A DNA stretch of 64,000 nt from Lunularia cruciata (GCA_948567375.1 OX419761.1:47406243-47470242); one strand, 5' to 3'. Shown: positions 32,241-43,333, counted from the stretch's first letter. Numbers and translations are program-made. The notes: generated by a model from the sequence alone, not told the origin.

Positions 32241-33034
32241 TGTGACAACCCGGCAAATATCACTTTTGCGGTAATCGGGTAAGTAAAGTTCGTTCCCGCA
32301 GAGATACGAGTCAGAAATGTCCAAATACAAAGTCAAACAGTAACATGTAGTTCTTCTTGGTTGCATCTTTAATCTCTCAAGTAGAAACCACACCCAGAAG
32401 AGAGTAACAAGCATTGACTCGCAATCTTGTCACAAATTAACACTCCTTAATCACATCTTCATCAAATCTTTCCAAACAATCTTGATTGTGATGATTCATG
32501 CTCTCCCAAAAATGGCACTTCACTGCAAAACGACTTCGCCTCAAAATTGTGTTCCACCCCTCCATTGAAGGTACAACTTCCTCAATCAAAATTGCTTCAC
32601 ATCAACTTCGCACTGCACTCACAAATGCAGAATACTACCAACACTACAATTCCTCTCAGGTCTGTCAAGGCATTGCTTCGATTGCACTTCATTCAGGATC
32701 AAACACACAGAATGAAGATCAAGGCTATGGAATCCAACATCCAACAAGCACTCTGACTTGCACTTCAAAATTCTTCACACACTCACAAACATAGACACAA
32801 AGTTGATACTTGAAATCAAGCTCAAGCGATGAGCACTGCTTCACAGCACTTTGCTTTATCTATTCTCAAAAATAATGAGCATTGAACAACATTTGATTGC
32901 GAATGCCACTCTTAAGTAGTGAACAAGTCGACAGTTCTAACAACTATACCATTCTACAACAACTGTTCTAACCTGCAGATCCAAAATGACAATGCACCTC
33001 TTCATATCTGCCTCTTCAAATCTCAAATCTGTTA

Positions 33035-35610
33035 CTACTCCGATCCGATGTCTACTTCTTCCTTGGCTTTCAAACCCGAACCCAAAGTAATCTTACTTGC
33101 TATCATTTTTTCCTTGGGTTTCATATCTCCTACTTCTTCTCCCAATTCCAGCAACTCTCTTTCCTGATCTGAAATTCCACTAGTGGGTAATCTATCTAAC
33201 TTCTTATCTCCCAACCCACTATTCTCTAATGTCCCCATCGGTAACTCCAAAGACATTTTCACTCCTATGTTATCTACTTTGGGTTTTGCTTCAACATCTT
33301 TCCAAAGCTTTTCTATCTCTATTTTCACTAAGTCTAGTCTAATTGCAATATTATCTTCTACCTCTAATATCTTCCTTCTACACAAGTTCTCAATTTAATC
33401 AACAAGGCGTTCATCTCGGTGTCTTTTGCCTATCTTCGCCTCGTCTCTTGCACCAACAATTTCAACTCGTGCAGTCTCGTCTCTTCAATTTGAACACTGG
33501 CCTCTGTACTCAACATTGCATTCATTTGGAGGACAATCTCCTTTATTGGCTCCAATCTTGTCTTCCTTTCTTGTTCCCGATCTGCAAGCCAGTCCTCTCT
33601 GTACATTGCCAACTCCTCCTCAAATTTGGCTTTCACCGTCTCCTTCTCCTTCTCCTTTTGTACTACCTTCTCCTCTTGATTACGAAGTAATTCTTGTAAT
33701 CGGTCTTCTTCTTTGTATCGCGCCGCCAACTCTCGTTGCTAGAGTTGTTTCTTCTCCTCCATACTCTCCATCACTCTATCAAGCTCTTGATCCTTTGCTG
33801 CTAGTTTTGCCATAGCATGGATTACTTCTACTCTTGAATCAGCAAACTACTGCTTCAAGATTTAGTATTCAGGTACTTGTCTCTCCCTTGCTATGTCACT
33901 CTTCTTCACAAGCTCCTCTTGATAGCTCACTTCTCTCTTCAGGTCTTCAATTACCTGACTTTTCTCTACTACCTCTGCTTGCATTACTTCCCTTTCCTCC
34001 TCACCTTGGGTTACACTCTTCTTCAACTCCGAGTTCTCTTCGTCTAGTCGCGCTAACACCTGCAACACAATCTTTACCTCTGGACAAGTCGACTGCATCT
34101 CCTTCTTCTTGTGCTCCAACTTCACCAACAATGGGCACACAATTTCTTGCAAGTACTCCACTCCATCATTGGCAACTACTTCTTCCTGCATAGAAATATC
34201 CTTCCTTACCTCTTCTTTACCCGATACTTGCCTTCTCCTTTGCAGTCTTCGTATCGGAATTGACGCCTCACTGCCCGAGCTTTCTCCAACCTCTTCCTTC
34301 ACTTTACTCGGCCCCGCTTCACACTTTGCCTTACGTCTTGAGCAAACTCCTTGCAGTATTGTGATCTTCCTTTCCTTGGGCACAGTTACTTTGTCCTCCA
34401 ACTGTGTGTTGTCTTTGGCCTCCATCTCAGCGTACACCTCTTCCTCCTCGTATTCATCAGCTGTTGGTGCCGATGTCATCTCTCCCACTTCATCACTATC
34501 GCTGCTTGTATCTCCACTTTGCAATGTTAGCTCAGGCTCCTCCTCGTGTTCCGAGTCTTCCGTTTTGAGCTTGGCATCTCTTTCTAAGTCCTCATCCTCT
34601 AACTCAATCACCATCATACTTTGCCTCGGGTTACTTCTTTGCATCTTCCAAGGTTTCTTGCTATCTTCGGCTTGTCCTTGCCGACTCCTCTTCTTCGTTG
34701 GAGTACTTACTACGACCTCCACGTTCTTCCTTGTCTTCGCGTAGTAGTCGTCGGTGCTCCTGATTTGGAGAATGTACGGTTGTTCCTCGATATCAACCTC
34801 CTTTTGCACATCCGGATGGAAGTGTGACACCATCCTAGTCCGCTCCGCCAAATTTAGCAAGTTGAGCCCAAGGTAGAAGTGTGCTGCAAATGGCACAATG
34901 TAGTGTGGAGGCGACTTATCCCGCAAATTCCACACCATCTGCCTTGTTCTCCCATGAAAACACCTCGCCCAATTGATTGGTTCTCCTGCAAACAACTTAT
35001 GGAAGAACACCGCTTGGTGTTTCATCACATAAGTGGTTCTCTTTGGCTTCAAGATAGCCATCAGAGCACTCACGATCCCTCTCTTCACAGGGTCTTTGTA
35101 GCTCTCAACCTTGTACCCATTCTTTGTCCGTTTTGAAGAGAAGGCATCTCTCACCTCCTGAGTTTCCTGGGCTATCTCTCCCTTTCCCAAGAACATGGCT
35201 CCTTGCTCTGAGCCTGCTTCCTTCCCAAGTACAAGTCTCCAATCCAACTCTGTCCAACGAGCCGGATTTCCTGTCTTCCCTTCTTCCTCGGGTCCATCGA
35301 GACACTTACTCTTGATGATTTCTGTCATGAGTCCTAGAAAACTTACATTCCAGTTCCATGCCAGAAAGGTGATCCAAAGTTGGCTCAAGACTTTGATCAT
35401 TGCTATCACATCTAGCCTCTGAATCGCATGATTTCTCACTGTGAATTCGGTGTTCTTCTTCCCTCTTCCCATCTCTTCTACTTTGTCACTTTCTCTCAAT
35501 TTCACTCTCGCAACTTTGCCCTTGCGCACTAACACGATCCCAACTCTATTTCCCTTTCCCCGATCACCTGCAAGATGACTTCTCAACGGCAAAGGAAAAT
35601 TACTTGACAT
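33035..35610 (-). pseudogene. Long ORF inside the family D LTR (about 858 codons, with four stops and a frameshift)
   Basis: ATG at 35610 (MSSNF) is chosen because D1 has the same start at 53284 while the further upstream ATG (35646) is not conserved. The frame is open for about 580 codons to TAA 33862, then continues in phase past TAG 33847, TAG 33739 and TAG 33430; a frameshift near 33385-33430 leads to the end at 33035 (EEVDIGS, also seen in D2). All four stops fit CAA/CAG to TAA/TAG. Order: basic N terminus; a globular part with LDWRLVLGKEAG, PINWARCF and RQMVWNLRDK; a nuclear-signal-like KKRSRQ; an acidic tract; and a long heptad-like C-terminal region rich in Glu, Lys and Leu, probably coiled coil. 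No signal peptide or clear membrane segment. Unknown family; it could be related to plant-transposon accessory proteins. Confidence 0.8.
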
Positions 35611-35629
35611 TTTGTCATTGCAGTTTTGA

Positions 35630-35637
35630 TTTTTATA
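35630..35637 (-). promoter_or_regulatory. TATA box of the family D LTR
   Basis: Minus strand TATAAAAA, 27 bp from its first base to the MSSNF start codon. D1 has the same box at the same distance. Confidence 0.6.
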
Positions 35638-36023
35638 GAGTTGCACTTCTTCGTATTTTGTCGCTTCAAGTTTCTACCAAGAAATCACACCTCCGGCATG
35701 CACCTGTCACTGTCAATAAACCTTCACGTGTATGGGCCGCCAATTTTTAAACGACTCCTTCTTGAATTTCTTGCCCCGACGAAAGGTTGTTAGACTGTCT
35801 TCACCTTGGGTTGAGCTACCCCTGATACAAAGACAATTTACTTTGCGTTGTCTGCTGATAGGGCATTTCCGAGTACTTTGCCTTATGACCCGAAGTCACT
35901 TTCCTTTGGGTTTCATCCCGAAGACTATTTCCTTTGCCTTCTTCGGCCATATAGGTGCAATTCGACTTCTCTGTACACTTCTTCTCCTTTATTTTGAGAA
36001 AAACAAAAAATGTGGGCACCACA

Positions 36024-37195
36024 TATGTCAACCCTTCAATCCCATTGGAACTAATCAGATTCCCAATAGATGGTCTAATATCTCCTATTAGGATTCTTTT
36101 TTCCCTGATTATCATACTTGATGAACTCCACTTGGGCAATTTGTTGAGGTCGTTTATTCTTGAGTAGACATTCAACAATGCAATGTCCAATTTGGTGATA
36201 ATAAAAGCAACCACCAAGTGGTCTCCATTGAGAGGCATCAATTTTCATTGGTGTTTTCTCCTCCAACTATGTGTAATGTGTTGGTAGGTTTTGTGAAAAT
36301 TGAGGTTGAGACCAAGTTGTGGTAACCAAGGAATCAAAGTGCTTAGCCAACTACATGGCTTTCTCAAAGTTTTTGCCTCTCATATGGTTACTTTTAAGTT
36401 GTTATGTGACTTCAAGGCCCTCATAAGTAGATCCAAAACTTCACCTTCTAGTATCTTTAGAATTATGATATTGGCACAACCACCTACTTCAGTTTTGCCA
36501 ATTTATGTTGTGTAGCTCATATAATATTTATAACTTAGAATCTTCTAATTATTATGCTCTTGAATTTTTTCCATGTCAAAATCAATATAATAAACTACCA
36601 TTGAGCTTACTACACTTAAATCACCATCATAGTTTTGCCACTCCATCCAATTTGCTTAAAGCCAAGAGATTTGTCTATGTTTATCTTGAGGATTTGTAGT
36701 TTCAAAATAAGATATGTAATTAAATACAAAATTCTCAATTGCACCTTGGAGATTCTTGCACTCAAATAAATTTGGCTTTGGAAATAGGATTTTCTCTTCT
36801 CCTTCTCAAAATAGTACTCTCGACTTGTTCTTGTTGTGAATGTTCTCTCATCTAAACAATCAAGTAAGGTGCTCAATTTGTTATTGCACAAATTGAGGTC
36901 ATCATTGTTATGCAATGATAACCTCAAGCATTGGCACAATTAGCTACTACTCTATCAAACTACTTGAAATTATCTTAATTAACATGTAGATGCATCATGT
37001 CCACCACTCTTTGTAAATTACAATTAAAAGTATCAATAGTTCATTGGACAAGGTAATTGCATTCAAATTTTTTTATCCAAAGCGTGAAATGATAAATTGA
37101 ATAAAATGATGTTTGGGTAGTATATGGATATAAAAATCCTAATGGTTTTGGAGAAATGGATTTTTTGATCCAACAATTCCATCCATCCCATTCTT
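36024..37195 (-). pseudogene. B3 gag and start of protease, decayed
   Basis: Read leftward from the primer site: leader to about 36960, gag with CYLCRQ-type knuckle remnant near 36190 (GGCFYYHQIGHCIVEC; second Cys replaced by Tyr) and the proline-rich linker near 36250. Followed at 36028 by the D LTR insertion inside protease. Same wording as B2 gag with many stops. Confidence 0.72.
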
Positions 37196-37207
37196 ACTCT
37201 AATACCA
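37196..37207 (-). other. Primer-binding-site remnant of B3
   Basis: Minus strand TGGTATTAGAGT, the initiator tRNA-Met type site with two changes, just inside the 5' LTR. Confidence 0.65.
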
Positions 37208-37208
37208 A

Positions 37209-37694
37209 TATAAAAGATTGAGGAGAGAAATAAGAGAACAAAAGATCAAAGTGAAAGATTACATTGGGACTCTCAAATGAGTGAAACTCCAAATTTTTAG
37301 CATGAGATTAGGCTTTGATAATTCATAGGAAATATAAAAAGCTCTTGGGAAGTTCCCAAAGAAGCTTCTTACTAGATGCAATCTTCTTGGAGTGCAAGTT
37401 AAGCCAACCAAGAAGTTTCTAAAGAAACTTCCTCCTATGAACTATCTACTTGGCATGCAAGCTAAACTAGTTTGGAAGCTTCCTAAGAAGCCACCTACTT
37501 GGCATGCAAGCTAAACTAGCCAAGAAACTTTCTCCTAGAAGATGTCTACTTGGCATACATGTTACATGATACTTGGATGATACCAAGAAGTTTCTTAGAT
37601 GCTTCTAGAACATTCTTAGATTACTTGGCTGATTTGGCTTATTTGATCACCTTGTTGCCTCTTCTAACTTGTCTACAAATTCCATTTTGTTACA
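37209..37694 (-). repeat. B3 5' LTR
   Basis: 486 bp, TATAAAAGATTG ... CCATTTTGTTACA on the plus strand. Contains TTCTAGAACATTC at 37603-37615, the conserved heat-shock-type motif. Confidence 0.82.
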
Positions 37695-37805
37695 AGTCTA
37701 CTCATAGGAGTACTACTTGACAATAGCTTGATTTTGAAAGATATACCATTAACATTTTTGGAAGATCATCCAAAAACACATCCAAAAGCTCTCTCATTAT
37801 CTAAT
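37695..37805 (-). pseudogene. B4 RT opening, right-hand piece
   Basis: Matches the B1 region encoding the pre-RT segment (plus strand AGTCTACTCATAGGAGTAC, then GATCATCCAAAAACACAT). It is the part of B4 on the far side of B3 and ends at the E LTR. Confidence 0.7.
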
Positions 37806-38400
37806 TGTAAGGACAAGAGACTCCAAGGACAAGAGAACTCTCCAAGAGAGATACAAGAGAAAAAACATAGGTTTCACACTCAATCCCTTGATGTTCCCAA
37901 AGGGCACCTTCTCTTTATTATATAGCAACGAGGGTTCCCTCAAAGGAAGCTCCACCCTTGGATCAGATATATGGATTGGTGACCTGTCAGCAAGCTCCAT
38001 CCTTGGATTAGTTGTTTGGATGGGTGATATGTCAATCCTTGTCCTATCTAGTTGGTCAGAAAAGTTTGACCAAAGGGAATCTTCTTGTAAGGAGCTTAGA
38101 ATTGCATGGATGAGGTACCATTAGAATGCTCTCACTGAGATGAATCACAGGGGGAGAAGTCAAGCCTTTACCTCCTTGAGGGGGTGAGCATTTCTATTTT
38201 TGAGGCCTAGTTCATCCATTTAGGCCTCCAAAATTGGCTCTAAAGTTTTCAGATTATTCTTGACTTCTGCCCTATTAGAAGAAGTACTCTTCTGATGACA
38301 CTTTTGTTTGATCTACCTAGCCTATTGTACAAAAAATCCTTCTAGATGTTACCAAGCCAATTTTCACCTCTAGATAATATGTATAGTTGCTTGTATTATA
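37806..38400 (-). repeat. 3' LTR of element E (diverged family A)
   Basis: Plus strand starts TGTAAGGACAAGAG and ends TTGTATTATA. Its body follows the A LTR order (TTCTCTTTATTATATAGCAA, TCCACCCTTGG, GGCCTAGTTCATCC). Confidence 0.82.
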
Positions 38401-38417
38401 CACCTCCCCCTTTTAAG
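38401..38417 (-). other. Polypurine tract of element E
   Basis: Minus strand CTTAAAAGGGGGAGGTG directly before the LTR. Confidence 0.75.
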
Positions 38418-39262
38418 ACACAATGTCCTCATTGCAAAGTTGTTGCTCAAAAGATTGAACTAACACTAGTGCATTGGTCAAGTTGGCTATTGGTTCCTAT
38501 GTTGCCTAGTATAGTAGGTACCCTTTCCAATGGATCAGATATTCCACATGCGGATGTTGAGCACCACAAATGCATTTCTGGAGAATGCATTTGACCTCAT
38601 ACTCCTCCGTCTCATCAACCAAGGTTGGACAAGGTCAACTTTCTTGGATGGAAAAGAAGTGGAATGGCTAAGGACCATATTGACATAATAAGGAAATGTG
38701 AAAAATGAGGTGGATCTTCATATGTGGCGGTAGCTCAAGGTGATAGGCCATTGCATTAATGCAATGAAGGATGGCAAAAGGTCCAATAAAATAAGGTTTG
38801 AGTTCATGAGGACCAACTAACTTGAGGTTGGTGGTTGACAGCCAAACTTGATCTCCCACATTGAACTCCATGTGTTGGCAGTGTGCATTTGCATGTGCTT
38901 TTGCTAATTTTTGGCAATTTGCAATGTGTGCTTGGTGTGCTCTATCCCTTGTTGGATTCTAGAAACAAAAGTGTTGATAGTGTCAACCTTGGTAGCCACC
39001 AGATGGACCTTCATCAAGCTTGAAGGTGTGAAACAATGCTCTCCATACATGAGGAATAATGGTGTGACTTGTGTGGATGCATTCACAAAATTGTTGTAAG
39101 CAAATTCCAACAATAGGAGTAAGGTGTCTCAACTCTCTTGCTCATCCAAAGGTAAATCCCTGAAGCATGTCCTAAATAGAGTGATTAACACTCTATATTT
39201 GTCCATCAATCTATGGATGGTAAGCTATAGACATAACCAATTTGGTTTTGAAGAACCCAAAG
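38418..39262 (-). pseudogene. Element E integrase C terminus and chromodomain
   Basis: Minus frames give LEFAYNNFVNASTQVTPLFLMYG (39113 leftward; end of the integrase core), a helical linker, MEFNVGDQVWLSTTNLKL with HELKPYFIGPFAIL (38871 leftward; the GPF/Y module) and near 38600-38500 EYEVKCILQ ... VEYLIHWKGY, a chromodomain. Chromodomains bind modified histone H3 and steer integration in chromoviruses. Stops separate the pieces. Confidence 0.8.
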
Positions 39263-39366
39263 TGTAAAAGACCGAATCCGAGGAGAGAAAAAGGAGAATG
39301 GAAGCTCACATTGGGACACTTGAATGAGGGAAAACTCCAAATGCCTAGCATGAGGTTTGGCTTTGG

Positions 39367-39374
39367 TATTTATA
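39367..39374 (-). promoter_or_regulatory. TATA box of B1 LTR
   Basis: Minus strand CTATAAATACC, conserved in B2, B3, B4 and B5 LTRs. Confidence 0.7.
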
Positions 39375-39390
39375 GGTAGCATACAAGGCC

Positions 39391-39674
39391 CTTGAGAAGC
39401 TTCTCAAGAAGCTTCCACAAGCCGCTTTCTTAGAGTGCAAGCCAAGTTAACTAGGAAGCTTCTCAAGAAGCTTCCTTCTAGAAGCCGCCTACTTGGCGTG
39501 CAAGCTAAGCTATTTGGAAGCTTCTAGAAGCTTCTTTCTAGAAGCTACTTACTTAAGGTGCAATTTAAGCTAACCAAGAAGCTTCCCAAGAAGCTTCCTA
39601 GATACTTCTAGAATATTCTAGGCTACTTTGTCTTATGTGCTACTTCGTAAGCCAGACTAACTTCCGGAATATTC
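39391..39674 (-). promoter_or_regulatory. Cluster of heat-shock-element-like motifs upstream of the LTR TATA box
   Basis: Perfect alternating nGAAn units: GAAGCTTCTAGAAGCTTC at 39517-39534, TTCTAGAATATTC at 39606-39618 and TTCCGGAATATTC at 39662-39674, plus several GAAGCTTC pairs separated by four bases. On the minus strand the cluster ends about 17 bp before TATAAATA (39374-39367). Heat-shock factors bind three or more such units. Function is inferred from motif and position. Confidence 0.65.
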
Positions 39675-39744
39675 TAGGCTACTTTGTCTTATGTGCTACT
39701 TTGTAAGCCAGACTAACTTCGTCGCTAAACTCCATATTGTTACA

Positions 39745-41368
39745 TATTCCCCCGCCGCTAGTTGGTGACGTCCTCGTCGCCAGTGAAGCTTCAAATTCCT
39801 GGATGGCCATCTATGCATTCTGGAGGTGAGAAAGAGGCTCCCAGGTGGCATCATGAAGGGGATACCCTTTCCAAAGGACCTTGTACTCCGTATGTTGGCG
39901 ACGGCCTCGTTGGATATGGCGACGAGCAAGGATACGATCAACTTTGTACTCCTCATGATCATTGATAGGGACAGGAAGAGGGGGAGGCTGGACTTGAGAG
40001 GAAAAGGAAGAGGAGTTAGGAACAAAGGGTTTCAACTTGGAAATATGAAAGACAGGATGGATATGCATGTGACAAGGTAAGGCAAGTTGATAAGCAACAG
40101 GAGAGACAATTTGGGTGATATCAAAGGGTCCTATCCAGTTAGAGGCAAGTTTATGAACTTGGGTATCAAGTGGGAGAGGGAGGTTACTGGAGGATAGCAT
40201 GACTTTATCACCAACTTCAAAGGTGAGATCACGACAATGGTGGTCCGCATATTGTTTTTGGCAATTCTGAGCAACAAGGAGGTGAGACTTGGCTTGTTGG
40301 AGCAAGTGGGATATAGTGGTCAAGAATGTAGAAGTATGAGGAACCTGAGATGGAGGGGGAGCAAGAAGCAAATTTGGAACAAGCGGATCTTGGCCAAAAT
40401 TGAGAAAGAAGGGAGAAAATCCGGTGCTTGCCTATTTGGAATTGTTGTAGGCAAATTCTGCAACTGCAAGACATTCATCCCAATTGGTATGGTGGACATT
40501 GACAAAGGCCCACAACATATCCTCCAATGTACAATTTGCACGTTTTGTTTGTCCATCAGATTGAGGATGATAGGCTGTAGACAAAGCAAGCTTGGTGCCG
40601 AGTATCTGGAATAGTGCTTGCCAAAATTTCCCGGGGATCACGATCAGAGATGAGTACACGTGGCATCCCATGATGCTTGAAGACATTGTTGAAGTAGATT
40701 TGCGCTAAGGTTGGAGTATCCATGGTATCATAGGTTGGTGCCAAGTGGATTTGCTTACTAAGCTTATCCACAAACACCACGATTGCGGTGTGTCCTTGTT
40801 TTGTCTTTGGCAAGGATGTGATGAGATCCAAGCTCACATACTCCCAGCAAGCGGATGGAATGGCAAGTGGTTGAAGGAGTCTACTCGGCTTCTAGTTACT
40901 GGCCTTGTTACGTTGGCAGCTCTCACATGATCTAACAAATTCTTGAACATCTTGTGTCATGTTGGGCTACCACCATTGACGTTGGAGGGTACCCAAGGTC
41001 TTGTCCACACCCATGTGACCAGCGATGGGTAAATCATGGGCTTCTTGAAGGCGCACAAGTCAAAGATCACCTTTGGCTAGAACATGGATTTGGTCCGCAT
41101 GGAATAGAAGGCCTTCCTTGAAGGAGAAGTGTTGTACTCCTTTTCACCTATTGTTAGACGACCATGTACCATTTGGAAGAAGAGATCTTGTTGTAGAGCT
41201 AATCAAAACTCGTTATGGATCTTGGGGTCAATTGACACCGTCGTAATTGCTGCTGTGATGAGAGGAAGGGACTTCAAATCAGGTCGTCGTGATAGAGCAT
41301 CAGTGATGACATGGAACCAACCTGGTTTGTACTCAAGTGATGTTGAACAATTGAAGTTGCTCTTCCTA
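39745..41368 (-). pseudogene. B1 integrase and chromodomain
   Basis: Read leftward: HHCC region near 41040-40930, core with DLITSLPKTKQGHTAIVVFVDKL (about 40830), SDRDPR near 40640 and STAYHPQSDGQTKRAN (about 40590; Lys where the catalytic Glu is expected), FAYNNS near 40440, the GPF-type part with KVMLSSSNLPLPL and NWIGPFDITQ (about 40200-40110), and a chromodomain HTEYKVLWKGYPLHDATWEP near 39890-39830. The chromodomain marks the family as chromovirus. Several frameshifts, for example near 40620. Confidence 0.85.
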
Positions 41369-42720
41369 TCAATGATGTTGATTCTTCATGTGCTCTAGGT
41401 GTAAGGTTTGCAACAATGGCTTATGATCAGTTTGCATGATCACTTGTTTCCCCAAGAGATAATGCCTCCATACCTTGGTGATATATACCATTGCAAGTTG
41501 TTCCAGATCTTGAGCAGAGTAATTTCTTTCAGCTATATTTAGTCGGCGAGACACAAAGGCAATGGGATGTAGTCCATCTAGAAATTCTTGTTGCAACACA
41601 ACTCCAATTGCAAAGTTAGAAGCATCAAAATCAACCACACAAGGTAGTTGAGGATCATATGGTTGAAGAATGGGTCTTGAAGATACCATATGTTTCAACT
41701 TTTGGAATGCTTCTTCATGTTTGGTGTTCCATTGGAAGCTCAAGTTCTTTCCCAAGAGGTCAATCAATGGTGCAGCCACATGAGCATAATAGTGGATGAA
41801 CCGCCGGTAAAAACTGGCCAATCCATTGAATGCCCGTACTTCTATAGCATCCTTTGGGGTAGGCCAATCAGTAATGGCCTTGATCTTCTCTTCCTCCATC
41901 TTGATCCCCTCTGATGAGATCTTATGACCCAAGAAGGTAACCTCCTTTTGCCAAAAAGCACACTTTGACTTCTTGCAGTAAAATTTCCATTGTCATAGTC
42001 GTCTTAGGACTTCTCGCACATGATTCACATGTTCTACCTCTATCTTGCTATAGATTAAGATATCATCCAAGAACACCACCATTGACCAATCCAATAGTCC
42101 ATCCAACACCCGATGCATCTGATCCATGAAGACTGTTGTAGCATTAGTGAGTCCGAAAGGTAGAACTCTCCACTCAAAATGTCCATACCTTGTGCGAAAG
42201 GCAGTCTTTTGCACATCCTCTCTATCAATCAGAATTTGCCAATAACCGCTATAAAGATCCAACTTGGAAAAGTAACATGCTCTACTTAGTTGATCAAGTA
42301 AGTCATCGATCCGAGGGAAGGGATATGCATTCTTCACGGTTTGCTTATTGAGCCCACGGTAATCAATATAGAAACAAAGTCCTCCATCCTTCTTTGGAAC
42401 AAATAGTACCGGTGCTCCCCAAGGAGACGTACTATGTCGTATGAAATCCTTCTCTAACAACTTTGTAAGTTTTGTTTGCAACTCCTCCAACTCCTTTGGT
42501 GAGAGCCAATAGATTGGTCTACTCATTGGAGTACTCCCTGGCAATAACTCGATCTTGAAGGGTATACCTCGATCGGAGGGTAATCCCTTTGGTAGATCAT
42601 CCGGAAACACATCTGCAAACTCTTGAACTATCCAATCAACCATTGCTTGATGCGGCACTTGGCCCTCCTCATATTGTTCTTGTGCAATCGGCTTGATCCA
42701 CACCGCAAATAAGGACTTAT
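41369..42720 (-). pseudogene. B1 reverse transcriptase and RNase H
   Basis: The frame from 42820 leftward gives [66 protein letters not shown] and [14 protein letters not shown] near 41993 fits CGA to TGA; the frame resumes with FLGHKISSEG, FYRRFIHYYAHVAAPL and RNase H (VVDFDASNFAIGVVLQQ, MQTDHKPLLQTLHL) down to 41369. All RT catalytic residues are present. Confidence 0.9.
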
Positions 42721-42897
42721 CTTCCTCCAAAGCTTGCTCTATGGCTGCTTCCTTAACAAACTTCCCTTCTAGGGACTCATCTCTCTTCCAAGCTTGCTCC
42801 ATGGTTGCCTTCCTGGCCAACTTCCCATCTTGGGACTCATCTCCCTTCCAGATTTGCTCTATGGCTACCTTCTCGACAAACTTCCCATCTTGGGACT
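42721..42897 (-). repeat. In-frame 60-bp tandem repeat between protease and RT (three copies)
   Basis: Period is 60 bp (unit marks at 42735, 42795, 42855), encoding a 20-residue unit of the type IEQxWKxDESxxGKxxxK. The same array is in B2 at 57453-57629. Confidence 0.85.
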
Positions 42898-43333
42898 AAC
42901 TATTCTTAGGTGTCTTACTCAGAGGTGCCAGACAACCTAATCGGAAATTCCTACCTTGGTGTTGTACTTGAATTTGGCATCGGGTCCAATCGAATTGAAC
43001 CTTATGACATTCAATCCAAGGTAGACCCAGAATGATACCATAGTGTAGAGGTGCCACTACAAACCTCATACACTCCAAATACTCCTTCCCAATCTTGAAG
43101 GTAATAGGATGCGAGGTGTGGAATGCAGAACCCTTTCTACCATCCGCCATCATCAAACTACTTCCAATCACTGGCTTGATAGGAATACCCAATTCCTTTG
43201 CTACTTGCATAAACATGCAATTCTTTGAACTTCCAGAATTAACCAAAATCCTACAACCCTTATCAGATATCATACCTTGCAAGTGAAGCAGACTTGCATA
43301 GGTCGAGCCTTCAATCCCATTGGAACTAATCAA
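42898..43333 (-). pseudogene. B1 protease
   Basis: The minus frame has GCRILVNSGSSKNCM, with Asn where B2 has Asp (VDSGSS), then GIILGLPWIECHKVQFDW. GAT to AAT removes the catalytic Asp. The frame closes with TAG at 42896 where B2 has CAG. Retropepsin-like enzyme that would process the polyprotein. Confidence 0.85.

Larger units (their letters stand above)
32241..36023 (-). repeat. Giant solo LTR of family D (3,783 bp) with an internal long open frame
   Basis: Minus strand starts TGTGGTGCCC (at 36023) and ends GGGTTGTCACA (at 32241). TATGT flanks both ends exactly (32236-32240 and 36024-36028), and B3 protease sequence is continuous across it. The left end matches the sequence next to the primer sites of D1 and D2; the right end matches the sequence after the D1 polypurine tract. 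These independent matches prove that the whole segment is one LTR, not an internal region. Confidence 0.93.
26231..37694 (-). mobile_element. B3: full-span minus-strand family B element with nested insertions
   Basis: Both LTRs are present (3' LTR from 26231, 5' LTR ending 37694). Flanks GGTCT (26226-26230) and AGTCT (37695-37699) are a target duplication with one mismatch, and the B4 RT-opening sequence is continuous across the gap. Inside B3 sit the A-LTR cluster (26547-28060, in its 3' LTR), an unexplained insert (about 28397-29095) and the giant solo D LTR (32241-36023, in its protease region). Confidence 0.88.
37806..39262 (-). mobile_element. Element E: family-A-type chromovirus, 3' end
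   Basis: 3' LTR 37806-38400, polypurine tract, chromodomain and integrase C terminus on the minus strand. It shows which coding region goes with family A LTRs. It is cut at 39262 by B1; the rest is not in the window. Confidence 0.8.
39263..39744 (-). repeat. B1 3' LTR with heat-shock-element cluster and 56-bp tandem duplication
   Basis: Plus strand TGTAAAAGACCG ... CCATATTGTTACA. A segment beginning GAATATTCTAGGCTAC (39611) is repeated in tandem at 39667, which explains why this LTR is longer than the 406 bp B2 copy. Polypurine tract (minus GCGGCGGGGGAATA) lies at 39745-39758. Confidence 0.9.

Noticed and set aside
33343..34744. Long plus-strand frames opposite the LTR ORF
   Set aside because: They are Ser/Leu/Thr-rich mirror frames of the acidic and coiled-coil coding strand and are not conserved in D1 or D2.
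33430..35646. Retroviral envelope gene
   Set aside because: No signal peptide, clear transmembrane anchor or cleavage site is seen, and the frame lies inside an LTR rather than between integrase and LTR.
33862..35646. Start at the upstream ATG 35646
   Set aside because: D1 has a stop in the matching upstream stretch, and only the MSSNF start at 35610 is shared.
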